Below, piece by piece: positions 11,504-19,376 of a DNA stretch of 25,825 nucleotides (its first letter is position 1; each line of letters begins with the position of its first letter). Under the pieces are notes generated by a model that saw only the letters and a list, made by a program, of their open reading frames with translations, had not been told where the DNA came from and searched no databases. This DNA is from JADGHX01 sp035760965. GTDB lineage: Bacteria > Pseudomonadota > Gammaproteobacteria > Steroidobacterales > Steroidobacteraceae. Where the stretch lies: NCBI GenBank assembly GCA_035760965.1, contig DASTRY010000072.1:1-25825 (forward strand), given 5' to 3'. Made by a program: the position numbers and the translations under genes.

Positions 11504-11520
11504 GGACAGTACAGCCTCTC

Positions 11521-12447
11521 TCAACACTTCAGGATCGCGCGCGCTTGGGCCGCGTCGATATGCATCTGCTTCACGAGCGCATCGAGGCTCGCGAAATGCT
11601 CCTCGTCGCGCAGCTTCGCGACGAACACCACTTCGATCTCGCGCCCGTAGAGGTCGCGATCGAAGTCGAACACGTGCGCCTCGAGGAGCGGCACCGTTCC
11701 CCCTACAGTGGGGCGCGTGCCAAGACTTGCGACCCCGGGCAGCAAGTTCTGGCCACCGAGACACCTCACGCGCACTGCGAAGATGCCGTGCAACGGCGAG
11801 CGCTTGCGGCCGAGCCGCAGGTTCGCGGTCGGAAACCCGAGCTTGCGGCCGAGCTGATCGCCGCGCACGACGCGGCCGATCATCGAGTACGGCCGGCCGA
11901 GCAGGCGCTCCGCGGTCGCAAAATCGCTGCGCTCCAGCGCGCCCCGGATGAGGCTGCTGCTGACGCGCTGGCCGTCGATGCACACCGGCGGCACCACGTC
12001 CACCGTGAACCCCAGCCGCTCGCCCGCCGCGGCGAGCATCGGCCCGGTCGCTTCGCCTTTGCGGCCGAAGCGGAAATCGTGGCCGATCACGACGGCGGGC
12101 GTCTTCAGCTCGCGCGCCAGAAGCGTCGCGAACTCCTCGCCCGAGAGATTCCGCAGGCGCTCTCCGAACCGCAACTGCAGGACGTAGCTGAGCCCCGTCC
12201 GCTGCAACACTCGCCACCGCTCGCGCCACGACGTGAGCCGCGCCGGCGGATCGGTGGCCGCAAGGTACTCCCGCGGCATGGGCTCGAACGTCAGCATCAT
12301 GGCCGGGCGGTGCAGCCGCTCCCCATGTTCCAGCAGGCGTCGGATGAGCGCCTGATGACCCGGATGGATGCCGTCGAAGGAGCCGATGGTGACGACGGAG
12401 CCCTGGTGGCGCGGGCGCAGATTGAGAAGTCCGCGAATGAGCTCCAT
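11521..12447 (-). CDS. ribF: bifunctional riboflavin kinase / FMN adenylyltransferase
   Basis: Makes FMN and then FAD from riboflavin in the cytoplasm. The 308-aa protein has the N-terminal nucleotidyltransferase motif VTIGSFDGIHPGH (about residues 19-31), VIGHDFRFGRK, and SSSLIRGAL. The C-terminal flavokinase domain follows, with GRKLGFPTANL and GIFAVRV. ATG 12447 gives MELIRGL, matching the family N-terminus (MKLIRG). ATG 12462, five codons upstream, is possible; neither has a clear Shine-Dalgarno. The longer open frame upstream overlaps murJ and is not supported. It lies 35 nt after murJ and 17 nt before ileS, in operon order. Confidence 0.96.
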   Translation of the reverse strand: MELIRGLLNLRPRHQGSVVTIGSFDGIHPGHQALIRRLLEHGERLHRPAMMLTFEPMPREYLAATDPPARLTSWRERWRVLQRTGLSYVLQLRFGERLRNLSGEEFATLLARELKTPAVVIGHDFRFGRKGEATGPMLAAAGERLGFTVDVVPPVCIDGQRVSSSLIRGALERSDFATAERLLGRPYSMIGRVVRGDQLGRKLGFPTANLRLGRKRSPLHGIFAVRVRCLGGQNLLPGVASLGTRPTVGGTVPLLEAHVFDFDRDLYGREIEVVFVAKLRDEEHFASLDALVKQMHIDAAQARAILKC

Positions 12448-12482
12448 GTGCGCCGATGCCATCAAAGGGCGCAAGTATAGGG

Positions 12483-14030
12483 CTAGGGCCGGTGAAATAG
12501 GTGCCTGTAGCGCAGCCCCAACGCGAGCAGAACCGCGAAATAGACGGCGATGGCGCCGAGGATCACCGCCGCGAGCCGCGCGACGCGGTGCCAGTCGTCG
12601 AGCGCGAGCCACATGGACAGCGAGCCCGAATACAGCACCACCAGCACGATCATGGCCGTCAGCGCGCCGCCCACCTGCAGCAGGAACAGGCCCCATCCCG
12701 GCTCCGCCGCGAACACCTTGTCGCGGCGCAGTCGCCGGAAAAGCAGGGCGGCATTGAGGCAAGCCGTGATCGAGGTGGAGGCCGCGAGCACGACGTGCGG
12801 CGCCGGAAACGGCCGCACACGATTGAGCCCGAAGAGCGCCAGACTGACCGCCATGCCGACGAGCAGCGAGCCGACGGCGTAGCGCACCGGGCGCTTCATT
12901 TCATGCCGCGCGTAGAACCCCGGCACGAGCACCTTCACGAGCGAAAAACCCAGAAATCCCAGCCCGTAGGCCCACAGCGCGTAGGCGGTCATCCGCACAT
13001 CGTGGGCGTCGAACTGGCCGCGCCCGAAGATCGTCGCGACCATTGGCCCGCCCAGCAGGATGAGCCCCGCCGCGGCCGGCAGCCCGATGAGCACGATCAT
13101 GCGCAGGCTCCAGTCGAGCGTCGCCGAGAACTGCCGGTCGGAGCTCGTCGCGTGGTGTGCGGAGAGCGCGGGCAGCATGGCCGTCCCGATGGCGATGCTG
13201 AAAATCCCAAGGGGAAATTCCATGAGCCGGTTCGAGTAGTAGAGCCAGCTCACCGGCCCATCGCCGAGCAGGGTCGAGAGATTGGAGTTCAGGAGCAGGC
13301 TCACCTGTGCGACGGACGAGCCGACCAGCACCGGGATCATCAGCGACACGAGCCGTTTCACGCGCGGATCGCTCCACGCCCAGCGCGGCCTCGGCAGCAT
13401 GCGAATGCGCGCGAGCGCGGGGAGCTGAAAAAGGAACTGCAGGATGCCCGCGCCGAACACCGCATACGCGAGCACCTTCACCGAGCTGGCGTCGATGAAG
13501 GCGGTCGCGATCAGGCAGATATTGAGAATCGCCGGAGTCGCCGCGGGAATGGCGAACCGGCCGTAGGCATTGAGGACGCCGCCCGCGAGCGAGGTCAGAG
13601 AAATGAACATCAGATAAGGAAAGGTCCAGCGCAGCATCTCCGCGCCGAGCGCGCTCTTCGCCGGGTCGGACGCGAAGCCGGACGCAAACACGGTCAGGAG
13701 CACCGGCGCGGCGAGGCAGCCCACGAGCGTCACGAGCGACAGCACTCCGCCCAGCGTGCCGAGCACCACGGCCATGAGGTCGCGCGCCTCCTCCTCGCTT
13801 CCGGTCGTCTTGGCGGCCGTGAAGGTGGGCACGAACGCCTGGGAGAAGGCCCCCTCGGCGAACATCCGCCGGCCGAGGTTCGGGATCATCTGGGCGATGA
13901 TGAAGACGTCCATGCCGGAGCCGGCGCCGAAGGCCCGGGCGAGCTGGATGTCACGGAACAGGGCGAGGACCCGGGACACGAGCGTCATGGCTCCGACTAC
14001 GCCCGTGCTTTTGAAGATGGCCCTGCTCAC
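12483..14030 (-). CDS. murJ: lipid II flippase (MurJ/MviN)
   Basis: Multipass inner-membrane protein of the MOP superfamily that flips lipid II to the periplasm for peptidoglycan synthesis. About 515 residues with roughly 14 hydrophobic segments, matching the family. Signature regions near the N-terminus are TLVSRVLALFRDIQLARAFGAG and the FAEGAFSQAFVP motif. GTG 14030 (encoding the VSRAIFKSTGVVGAMT start) was chosen by family alignment. No strong Shine-Dalgarno is visible. An extended -10 (TGT+CAGAAT) ends at 14040, so the message may be almost leaderless. It heads the murJ-ribF-ileS-lspA-ispH gene string and is divergent from rpsT, an arrangement conserved in gammaproteobacteria. Confidence 0.96.
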   Translation of the reverse strand: MSRAIFKSTGVVGAMTLVSRVLALFRDIQLARAFGAGSGMDVFIIAQMIPNLGRRMFAEGAFSQAFVPTFTAAKTTGSEEEARDLMAVVLGTLGGVLSLVTLVGCLAAPVLLTVFASGFASDPAKSALGAEMLRWTFPYLMFISLTSLAGGVLNAYGRFAIPAATPAILNICLIATAFIDASSVKVLAYAVFGAGILQFLFQLPALARIRMLPRPRWAWSDPRVKRLVSLMIPVLVGSSVAQVSLLLNSNLSTLLGDGPVSWLYYSNRLMEFPLGIFSIAIGTAMLPALSAHHATSSDRQFSATLDWSLRMIVLIGLPAAAGLILLGGPMVATIFGRGQFDAHDVRMTAYALWAYGLGFLGFSLVKVLVPGFYARHEMKRPVRYAVGSLLVGMAVSLALFGLNRVRPFPAPHVVLAASTSITACLNAALLFRRLRRDKVFAAEPGWGLFLLQVGGALTAMIVLVVLYSGSLSMWLALDDWHRVARLAAVILGAIAVYFAVLLALGLRYRHLFHRP

Positions 14031-14039
14031 AGGCCGCGC

Positions 14040-14048
14040 ATTCTGACA
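14040..14048 (-). promoter_or_regulatory. candidate extended -10 promoter of murJ operon
   Basis: On the minus strand TGT precedes CAGAAT (-10, 14045-14040), followed by a GC-rich discriminator GCGCG. The element ends 9 nt before the murJ GTG. No good -35 is seen, so this rests on the extended -10 and on position. Confidence 0.3.
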
Positions 14049-14086
14049 AATCGTCCGGCCCCCCTTTCGGGACCCGCCTCGCAGCG

Positions 14087-14115
14087 TTGACATCCCGTGG
14101 GGGCCTCATCAGACT
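14087..14115 (+). promoter_or_regulatory. candidate sigma70 promoter of rpsT
   Basis: A perfect TTGACA at 14087-14092 is followed after 17 bp by CAGACT at 14110-14115, a weak -10. Transcription would start near 14122, giving a leader of about 34 nt before the GTG of rpsT. Confidence 0.5.
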
Positions 14116-14155
14116 ACGCCCCCCTTCGAAATGGCTGGTCGGAATCGGAGAGCTC

Positions 14156-14422
14156 GTGGCGAATACCAAGTCCGCTGAAAAGGCGGCTCGTCAGGCAGAA
14201 AAACATCGTGCGCAGAACGTGGCTCTGCGCTCCCGCATGCGTACGGCGATCCGTAATGTCACGGCCGCCATTGCGAGCGGCAACAAAGAAGAAGCGCAGA
14301 AGAGCTATTCCGCCGCCGTCCCGGTCATCGACTCGCTGGTCAACAAGCAGATCGTCCATCGGAACAAGGCCGCCCGGCACAAGAGCCGGCTCGCGGCACG
14401 CATACGAGGGATGTCCTCATGA
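14156..14422 (+). CDS. rpsT: 30S ribosomal protein S20
   Basis: Small basic 16S rRNA-binding protein of the 30S subunit, 88 aa, the usual length. The N-terminus ANTKSAEKAARQAEKHRAQN and the C-terminal IHRNKAARHKSRLAARIR-like helix are characteristic. It starts at GTG 14156, with GGAG at 14147-14150 five nt upstream. A non-ATG start echoes E. coli rpsT, which uses UUG and is autoregulated at translation; whether this gene is autoregulated is inference. It is divergent from murJ, as in other gammaproteobacteria. Its TGA overlaps the ATG of a 51-aa ORF, and a terminator follows at 14580. Confidence 0.97.
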   Translation: MANTKSAEKAARQAEKHRAQNVALRSRMRTAIRNVTAAIASGNKEEAQKSYSAAVPVIDSLVNKQIVHRNKAARHKSRLAARIRGMSS

Positions 14423-14574
14423 CAAGCAAAGAGGCGACCGGCGCGCGGCGTGTGCCGCGGGCGGTACCGGTGCTGAGCAAGACTCCCGTTGGCCGTCGCG
14501 CCTTCGTGCTGCGGCTGGTCCACGACCGCGCGGTACGCGCGGCCCATGCAGCCCGGGTCGCCAAGACGTCATGA
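14419..14574 (+). CDS. small basic ORF translationally coupled to rpsT (51 aa)
   Basis: I do not recognise this protein. It reads MTSKEATGARRVPRAVPVLS then KTPVGRRAFVLRLVHDRAVR and AAHAARVAKTS. It is rich in Arg, Ala and Val with very few acidic residues, so strongly basic and possibly RNA-binding. Support for translation: the ATG overlaps the rpsT stop (ATGA); GAGGG at 14406-14410 lies 8 nt upstream; third codon positions are about 78% G/C (40 of 51), like genuine genes here; and the stop falls 5 nt before the terminator stem, so the transcript is exactly filled by rpsT plus this ORF. Against it: it is short and no family comes to mind. Confidence 0.5.
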   Translation: MTSKEATGARRVPRAVPVLSKTPVGRRAFVLRLVHDRAVRAAHAARVAKTS

Positions 14575-14579
14575 GGTCC

Positions 14580-14608
14580 GCCCTCACCGGTCGGTGAGGG
14601 CTTCTTCC
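14580..14608 (+). terminator. Rho-independent terminator of the rpsT transcript
   Basis: GCCCTCACC (14580-14588) and GGTGAGGGC (14593-14601) form a perfect 9-bp stem with a 4-nt GGTC loop, followed by TTCTTCC. It overlaps the last codons of the convergent lipoprotein gene that ends at 14584. Confidence 0.8.
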
Positions 14609-16092
14609 ACTGGCATCAGCTCGAGTGAGGCGGTCGGCAGATCGTCGATCACCGCGAGCGTCTGCACGCTTCCATCCTGCACCGTGAACGTCGTGTCCAG
14701 CACGATGCGCGAGGTGCCCGTCGGCGTCATCCGCACCTGATACGTCCCGGACTTCAGGACGATGAAGTCCGTCCCGCCCTTGTAGCCGATCGTGCCCCGC
14801 TTGAATTTCGAGGCCATGTTCGCGTTGTTCGTGTCGGTGGTCGTGAAGTCCAAGGCCTGGCCCGGGAGGGTCAGGTAGACGTCGAGGGCGTCCTGCCCGT
14901 CCAAGCTCGGCGCCACGTTGAGGAAGCGGAACGAGCTTTGGGTCGGAACGCTGCGATGCAGGTCCGTGAGGGTGAGCGCCCCGACGGCGCCCTGATTCCC
15001 CACGGTGTAGATGCTGTAGTTGTTATCGGCGAACGGCGCCAGCGCCGCGACGAAGACAATCGTGACCGCCTGGCTGCCCGCCGGCATCGCGAACACGTCC
15101 ACATTCCCCGCCGGCGCATTCACGTAGGGCGAGCTGTCTCGAAATGCGACGTTCGTTGCGATGGGCGTGTCGGTGGAGTCGCGAAACACGTCGAACGCCC
15201 CCGAGTCGGGCGACACGTGAACCACGCGGACCTGCGCCTGATCGTTGATGTCCAGCGTCGTGCCGGTCACTCCGTCGATGCCCACGAGCTTCACCTTCGA
15301 GGGGCCCGGGCCGACGTTGTCCGCGAGCGCCCAGAGCACACGCGTCTTCTCAGTGAGGCGGATCTTGCCGGAGTTGAAGAGCTCGGCGCCGCTCGCCGGA
15401 TCGCGCAGCTCGATGGTGAAGTCGACGATGAGCGGTGCGGTGGTGTCCGTCACGTCGGGACGGCGCGTGAGCGTCATCGTCGTCGGTGTGGACTTCGCGC
15501 CGAACGCGAGCGTCGCGACCTTCGTTGCACTCGTGATGCCGCCCTCCGGCGCGGTGATGTAAACGTCCGCGTTCGGCGTGCTCGGGGACGCATTCACGAG
15601 CTGATACTCGATGGTCGCGGCCGCCGGTGTGGGGCGGTTGCTCGGCTCGTCCATCGTGAACGCGTGCGGATTGCTCGTCGTGCCGTACGCGAAGATCGTG
15701 TAGTCGGTGTTCTTGGCATACGAACCCTGGAACGAGCCGGCGATCGGGATCGGATCGGTGGGATCGCTGGAATTCAGCGACGCCGGACGGATCAACGCGA
15801 AACTCACGGTGTGCTCGCCGGGATGCGCGGGGTTGAAGGTCGTGACGCCCGTATACGCGCTCGAAGCCACCACTGTACTGTCGATCGAGTACTGCACGGT
15901 CGCCGAATCCGTCAGCAGATTCAGCATGCGGACGTGAAAGACGTCCTCGTCACTGCCGCCATTCAGGACTTTCTTGCAGCCGACGAGCCCGACCGCCGCG
16001 ACGGCGAGCGCGACTGCCAGCAGCATCCCGCGCGCGGCGAGCCTAGAACGCCCTGCCGATCGAGAACTGGAAGCCTTCGAGCTCATCGCCAT
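14584..16092 (-). CDS. DUF4397-like repeat lipoprotein downstream of bamA
   Basis: Predicted envelope lipoprotein of unknown function, 502 aa. A positively charged N-region and hydrophobic stretch end in the lipobox LVGC with C39, followed by KK. The mature part contains about four similar beta-rich units starting near residues 53, 164, 286 and 390 (FHVRMLNLLTDSATVQYSID, IEYQLVNASPSTPNADVYI, VRVVHVSPDSGAFDVF, SFRFLNVAPSLDGQDALDVY). The R-V-x-[NH]-x-SPD...DV[YF] pattern is that of DUF4397. ATG 16092 has GGAG (16100-16103) seven nt upstream, so the gene starts 50 nt inside bamA. ATG 16026 would avoid the overlap but lacks a Shine-Dalgarno and a charged N-region. Overlap with bamA suggests co-expression and perhaps a joint role at the outer membrane; that is inference. 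Confidence 0.85.
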   Translation of the reverse strand: MAMSSKASSSRSAGRSRLAARGMLLAVALAVAAVGLVGCKKVLNGGSDEDVFHVRMLNLLTDSATVQYSIDSTVVASSAYTGVTTFNPAHPGEHTVSFALIRPASLNSSDPTDPIPIAGSFQGSYAKNTDYTIFAYGTTSNPHAFTMDEPSNRPTPAAATIEYQLVNASPSTPNADVYITAPEGGITSATKVATLAFGAKSTPTTMTLTRRPDVTDTTAPLIVDFTIELRDPASGAELFNSGKIRLTEKTRVLWALADNVGPGPSKVKLVGIDGVTGTTLDINDQAQVRVVHVSPDSGAFDVFRDSTDTPIATNVAFRDSSPYVNAPAGNVDVFAMPAGSQAVTIVFVAALAPFADNNYSIYTVGNQGAVGALTLTDLHRSVPTQSSFRFLNVAPSLDGQDALDVYLTLPGQALDFTTTDTNNANMASKFKRGTIGYKGGTDFIVLKSGTYQVRMTPTGTSRIVLDTTFTVQDGSVQTLAVIDDLPTASLELMPVEEALTDR

Positions 16093-18466
16093 AGTCGAAC
16101 TCCGTCGCCTTCTTGTATCGCAGAGGAATCGCGTAGCTGAACCGGAAGAGCCCGAGCGGCGCGAGCCACTGCACCGCGAGCCCCGTCGACGCGCGCAGCT
16201 CCGAGAGATCGAACCGGTAGTCGATCGGGAAGCCGGCCTTGTCGGTGAATTTCGTGCTGCCGAGATTGAAGCCGTTGCCGAAGTCCACGAACGCGCTGAC
16301 GCGCGCGCTCTGCTCGAACTTCTTCGGCATCGGCATCAGCATCTCGAGCTGACCGCTCACCGCGAGGTCCGCGCCGTACGGATTGCCGAGCGAGTCGCGC
16401 GGACCGAGCGTCGACTCCCTGAAGCCGCGCACCGAATCCGGTCCGCCGAGATAGAAATTGCGGTTCGGCGGCACGGCCGTCGTGTTGCCGAAGGGCGCGG
16501 CGTAACTCACGTGCATCGTGGCGCTGAACGGCAAGCGCCGGATGAGCGGCAAGGGAATGCGGAAGAACTGCTGCCCGAGGTAGTCGGCGACGTAGTACTC
16601 GACGTCGGCGCCCGGGATCGTGGAGCTGAGCGAGAGGCGCTGCAGCCCGCCGACGCTCGGGAAGAGCGTGCGATCGCGGCTGTCGAACACATACGACAGG
16701 CTCGCCTCGAAGGCTTCGTAACGGCTGCCGAGAAATTCGATGCCGGCGACGTTGGCGCTGATCGGACGGCCGTTGTTCTTCACCCAGTCCTGCAACTGCG
16801 TGGAGCTGAAGCTCGTCGTCGCGAGCTCGACGTGGCTCCACGTGCCGCCGACCTGGATCGTCTGGCGCTCGCCGACGGGATAGCCGTAGCTCAGCCCCGT
16901 GAGCCACGTCTTCGTCGAGAAGTCCGACGAGACGGACGTGAGCTGACTCACGTCGCGGTACGCGAGATCGATCGTGCGATAGACGCCGTCGGGCGTTACG
17001 GCGGGATTCGTGTGCGAGAAGCTGTAGACCTTCGCATATGCGCCGGTGGTGAGGTCCAGCGCGACACGCTGGCCACTCCCGAGAAAATTCGCGTCGGCGA
17101 TGCTGCCGTTCAGCGAAAACTTCTGCGATTCCGAGTAGCCGATGCCGCCCTGGAGCGTCGCGCTCTGCCCTTCCTCGACGTCGAAGTTGACATCGACGAG
17201 ATCAGGCGCGCCCGGCACGGGGTTCGTTTCCGCCTCGACCTTCTTCACGTACGGCAGCCGCTGGATGCGCTGCTTCGAGCGCTCGAGCGCCGAATTCGAG
17301 AGCCACCCGCCTTCGAGCTGGCGCAGCTCACGGCGTAACACCTCGTCGTTGATGCGGTTCGAGCCGCCGAAGGTGATGTTGCGCACGTACACGCGGTTGC
17401 CCGGCTCGACGAAGAACGTGAGCGAGACTTCGTGCGTCTCGGGATTGGTGGTCGGCACCGGATCGACCTTCGCGAACGCGTAGCCATCGGCGCCGAGCCG
17501 GTTCTGCATCAGCTCCTGGCTCGCGGTGATCAGCTTGCGCGAGAAGATCTCCCCCGGTGCGATCAGCAGATACTTGCGCAGCTCCGCCTCGGGCACGACG
17601 AACGTGCCGGCGAGCTTCACCTCGCTCACCTCGAAGACCTCGCCCTCCGTCACGTTCACCGTGATGAAGATGTCGTCCTTCTCGGGCGCGATCGCCACCT
17701 GGGTCGAGTCGATCGCGAAGTTCGCATAGCCGCGGTCCATGTAGAAGGAGCGCAGCTTCTCGAGATCGCCCTGCAAGGATTCGCGCGAGTAGCGGTCGTC
17801 CTGCTTGTACCAGGAGAGCCAATTGGGCGTGTGCAGCTCGAAGCCTTCCTGGATCTGCTTGTCGCTGAAGGATTCGTTGCCGACGATGTTGATCTGGCGG
17901 ATCTTCGCGCGCTTGCCTTCCTTGATGTCGATCTTGATCTTCACCTTGTTGCCGCTGACGTCCTCGACGTCCGTGTCGACGCGCACGCCGTACTTGCCGC
18001 GGCTGAAGTACTGATCGGTGAGGTACTGCTTCACGTCCTCGAGCACCGAGCGGTCGAAGGTCTTGCCGGTCGCAAGGCCGACGTTGCGCAGGGACTTCTG
18101 CAGATCCTCCGTCTTGATGTCCTTGTTGCCGGTGATCTCGAAGCTCTCGATGGAGGGCCGCTCGAGGACGACGACGATCAGCGTGTTGCCGTTGCGCCGA
18201 AGCTGCACATCGCGGAAGAAGCCGGTGTTGTAGAGGGCACGGATCGCTTCGCGCACGCGCTGGGCATTCAGCGTGTCCCCGATGTTCACGGGCAGGTAGT
18301 TGTAGACCGTGCCTTCCGAAACACGCTGCAGACCTTCGACCTTGATGTCGCTGACCGTGAAGTCGGCATCGGCCAGGGATTGCGCGTGCGCGCTTGCTCC
18401 AAAACCAAGCAAATAGAGTGTCGTGCCGCATGCGAGCGCATGCGTGAAAGGTCTGCGGAGGTGCAT
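16043..18466 (-). CDS. bamA: BamA outer-membrane protein assembly factor (Omp85)
   Basis: Core of the BAM complex, inserting beta-barrel proteins into the outer membrane. The 807 aa match the E. coli length (810). A signal peptide ends at about A28 (ASAHA|Q). Five POTRA domains follow (first FTVSDIKVEGLQRVSEGTVYNYLP), then a 16-strand barrel. The diagnostic VRGF is at residues 679-682 (GPDSVRGFRES), and the C-terminal residue is Phe, as in outer-membrane barrels. The usual neighbours (rseP, skp, lpxD, fabZ, dxr) are absent, so it may be a relocated sole copy or a second paralogue. The downstream DUF4397-like lipoprotein overlaps its 3' end by 50 nt. An OmpR-type regulator is divergent, so expression may respond to that two-component system (inference). 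Confidence 0.93.
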   Translation of the reverse strand: MHLRRPFTHALACGTTLYLLGFGASAHAQSLADADFTVSDIKVEGLQRVSEGTVYNYLPVNIGDTLNAQRVREAIRALYNTGFFRDVQLRRNGNTLIVVVLERPSIESFEITGNKDIKTEDLQKSLRNVGLATGKTFDRSVLEDVKQYLTDQYFSRGKYGVRVDTDVEDVSGNKVKIKIDIKEGKRAKIRQINIVGNESFSDKQIQEGFELHTPNWLSWYKQDDRYSRESLQGDLEKLRSFYMDRGYANFAIDSTQVAIAPEKDDIFITVNVTEGEVFEVSEVKLAGTFVVPEAELRKYLLIAPGEIFSRKLITASQELMQNRLGADGYAFAKVDPVPTTNPETHEVSLTFFVEPGNRVYVRNITFGGSNRINDEVLRRELRQLEGGWLSNSALERSKQRIQRLPYVKKVEAETNPVPGAPDLVDVNFDVEEGQSATLQGGIGYSESQKFSLNGSIADANFLGSGQRVALDLTTGAYAKVYSFSHTNPAVTPDGVYRTIDLAYRDVSQLTSVSSDFSTKTWLTGLSYGYPVGERQTIQVGGTWSHVELATTSFSSTQLQDWVKNNGRPISANVAGIEFLGSRYEAFEASLSYVFDSRDRTLFPSVGGLQRLSLSSTIPGADVEYYVADYLGQQFFRIPLPLIRRLPFSATMHVSYAAPFGNTTAVPPNRNFYLGGPDSVRGFRESTLGPRDSLGNPYGADLAVSGQLEMLMPMPKKFEQSARVSAFVDFGNGFNLGSTKFTDKAGFPIDYRFDLSELRASTGLAVQWLAPLGLFRFSYAIPLRYKKATEFDYGDELEGFQFSIGRAF

Positions 18467-18502
18467 TCGGCGCCCGACAGTAGCAACGTCGGCGCGCGCG
18501 AC

Positions 18503-18518
18503 CCTTGCTGAAGCAAGG
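18503..18518. promoter_or_regulatory. perfect inverted repeat in the bamA/regulator intergenic region
   Basis: CCTTGC (18503-18508) and GCAAGG (18513-18518) flank TGAA. It lies 37-52 nt before the bamA start and could be an operator or a hairpin in the bamA leader. It has no T-run and sits upstream of both genes, so a terminator is unlikely. Confidence 0.35.
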
Positions 18519-18521
18519 CAG

Positions 18522-18539
18522 ATGTTTACTGAATGTTAC
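18522..18539. promoter_or_regulatory. PhoP-box-like tandem repeat, candidate response-regulator site
   Basis: TGTTTA (18523-18528) and TGTTAC (18534-18539) lie 11 bp apart with 5 bp between them. Including one further base, ATGTT is repeated exactly at 18522 and 18533. This is the geometry of OmpR/PhoP-family sites (two half-sites one helical turn apart). It lies in the divergent region between bamA and an OmpR-family regulator gene. Confidence 0.4.
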
Positions 18540-18653
18540 CTCGCGACTCGGCAGCGAACTTTGTTCGTAAGTTCATGCCAAAGCGAACCGATGTCCGAGG
18601 CTACCCCACCGATTGAGGCGCGCGCGCCACAACAGCAGGAGCACGTGGGTCTC

Positions 18654-19376
18654 ATGTCGACCGCACGTCATATCGCAGTGGTCGATGACGACCGCGAGGT
18701 TCGCGGACTGCTCTCGCAGTTCTTCGAGAAGCATGGGTTCCGGGTCACCGCCGTCCCGGACGGGCGCAGCTTGCGCCGGGTGCTCGCCACGCAGCGCGTG
18801 GACCTGGTGGTGCTCGATATCATGCTTCCCGGCGGCGAAGATGGGCTCACCATCTGCCGCCGTCTCAGCATGGAAGCGCAGATCCCCATCATCATGCTCA
18901 CCGCCCGCGGCGACGACGTCGATCGCATCATCGGGCTGGAGATCGGTGCCGATGACTATCTCGCGAAGCCTTTCAATCCGCGCGAGCTGCTGGCGCGAGC
19001 GCGGAACGTGTTGCGCCGATGGGAGCTCGCGCCGCGCAAGAGCGGTGCGGACGGTGTGTCGCGCTATCGCTTCGCGGGCTGGACGCTCGATGCGGCCGCG
19101 CGCGAGCTCATCGATCCCGAAGGCACGCGGCAGACGCTGACGGGCGCCGAGTACCGGCTGCTGCTCGCGTTCGTGTCGCACCCGAACCGCGTGCTCACGC
19201 GGCATCAGCTCATCGAGCTGACGAGCTCGCGCCGCGCGGAGCTCTTCGACCGCAGCATCGACGTGCGCGTGAGCCGTTTGCGACATCTGCTGCGCGACCA
19301 GTCGCGCACGTCGCACATCATCAAGACGGTTTATGGCGACGGCTACGTGCTGAGCGCTGCAGTGGAGGTCGAATGA
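18654..19376 (+). CDS. OmpR/PhoP-family response regulator
   Basis: Two-component transcription factor, 240 aa from ATG 18654. The receiver domain (residues 1-~120) has the acidic pocket D12/D13 in VVDDD, phospho-acceptor D55 (VVLDIMLPGGEDG), T83 (MLTAR) and K105 (DDYLAKPFNPREL). The C-terminal winged helix (about 140-238) has RAELFDRSIDVRVSRLRHLL and the wing HIIKTVYGDGYVL. AGGAG at 18637-18641 is 12 nt upstream. ATG 18591 gives 21 extra residues and is an alternative start without a good Shine-Dalgarno. Its TGA overlaps the kinase ATG (ATGA), so the two form an operon. It is divergent from bamA; a PhoP-box-like repeat lies between them. Target genes are unknown. Confidence 0.93.
   Translation: MSTARHIAVVDDDREVRGLLSQFFEKHGFRVTAVPDGRSLRRVLATQRVDLVVLDIMLPGGEDGLTICRRLSMEAQIPIIMLTARGDDVDRIIGLEIGADDYLAKPFNPRELLARARNVLRRWELAPRKSGADGVSRYRFAGWTLDAAARELIDPEGTRQTLTGAEYRLLLAFVSHPNRVLTRHQLIELTSSRRAELFDRSIDVRVSRLRHLLRDQSRTSHIIKTVYGDGYVLSAAVEVE

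Noticed and set aside
12501..14090. A 529-codon plus-strand open frame opposite murJ
   Set aside because: Its composition (Arg, His, Glu, Gln rich, no domains) is that of an antisense shadow, and murJ is certain.
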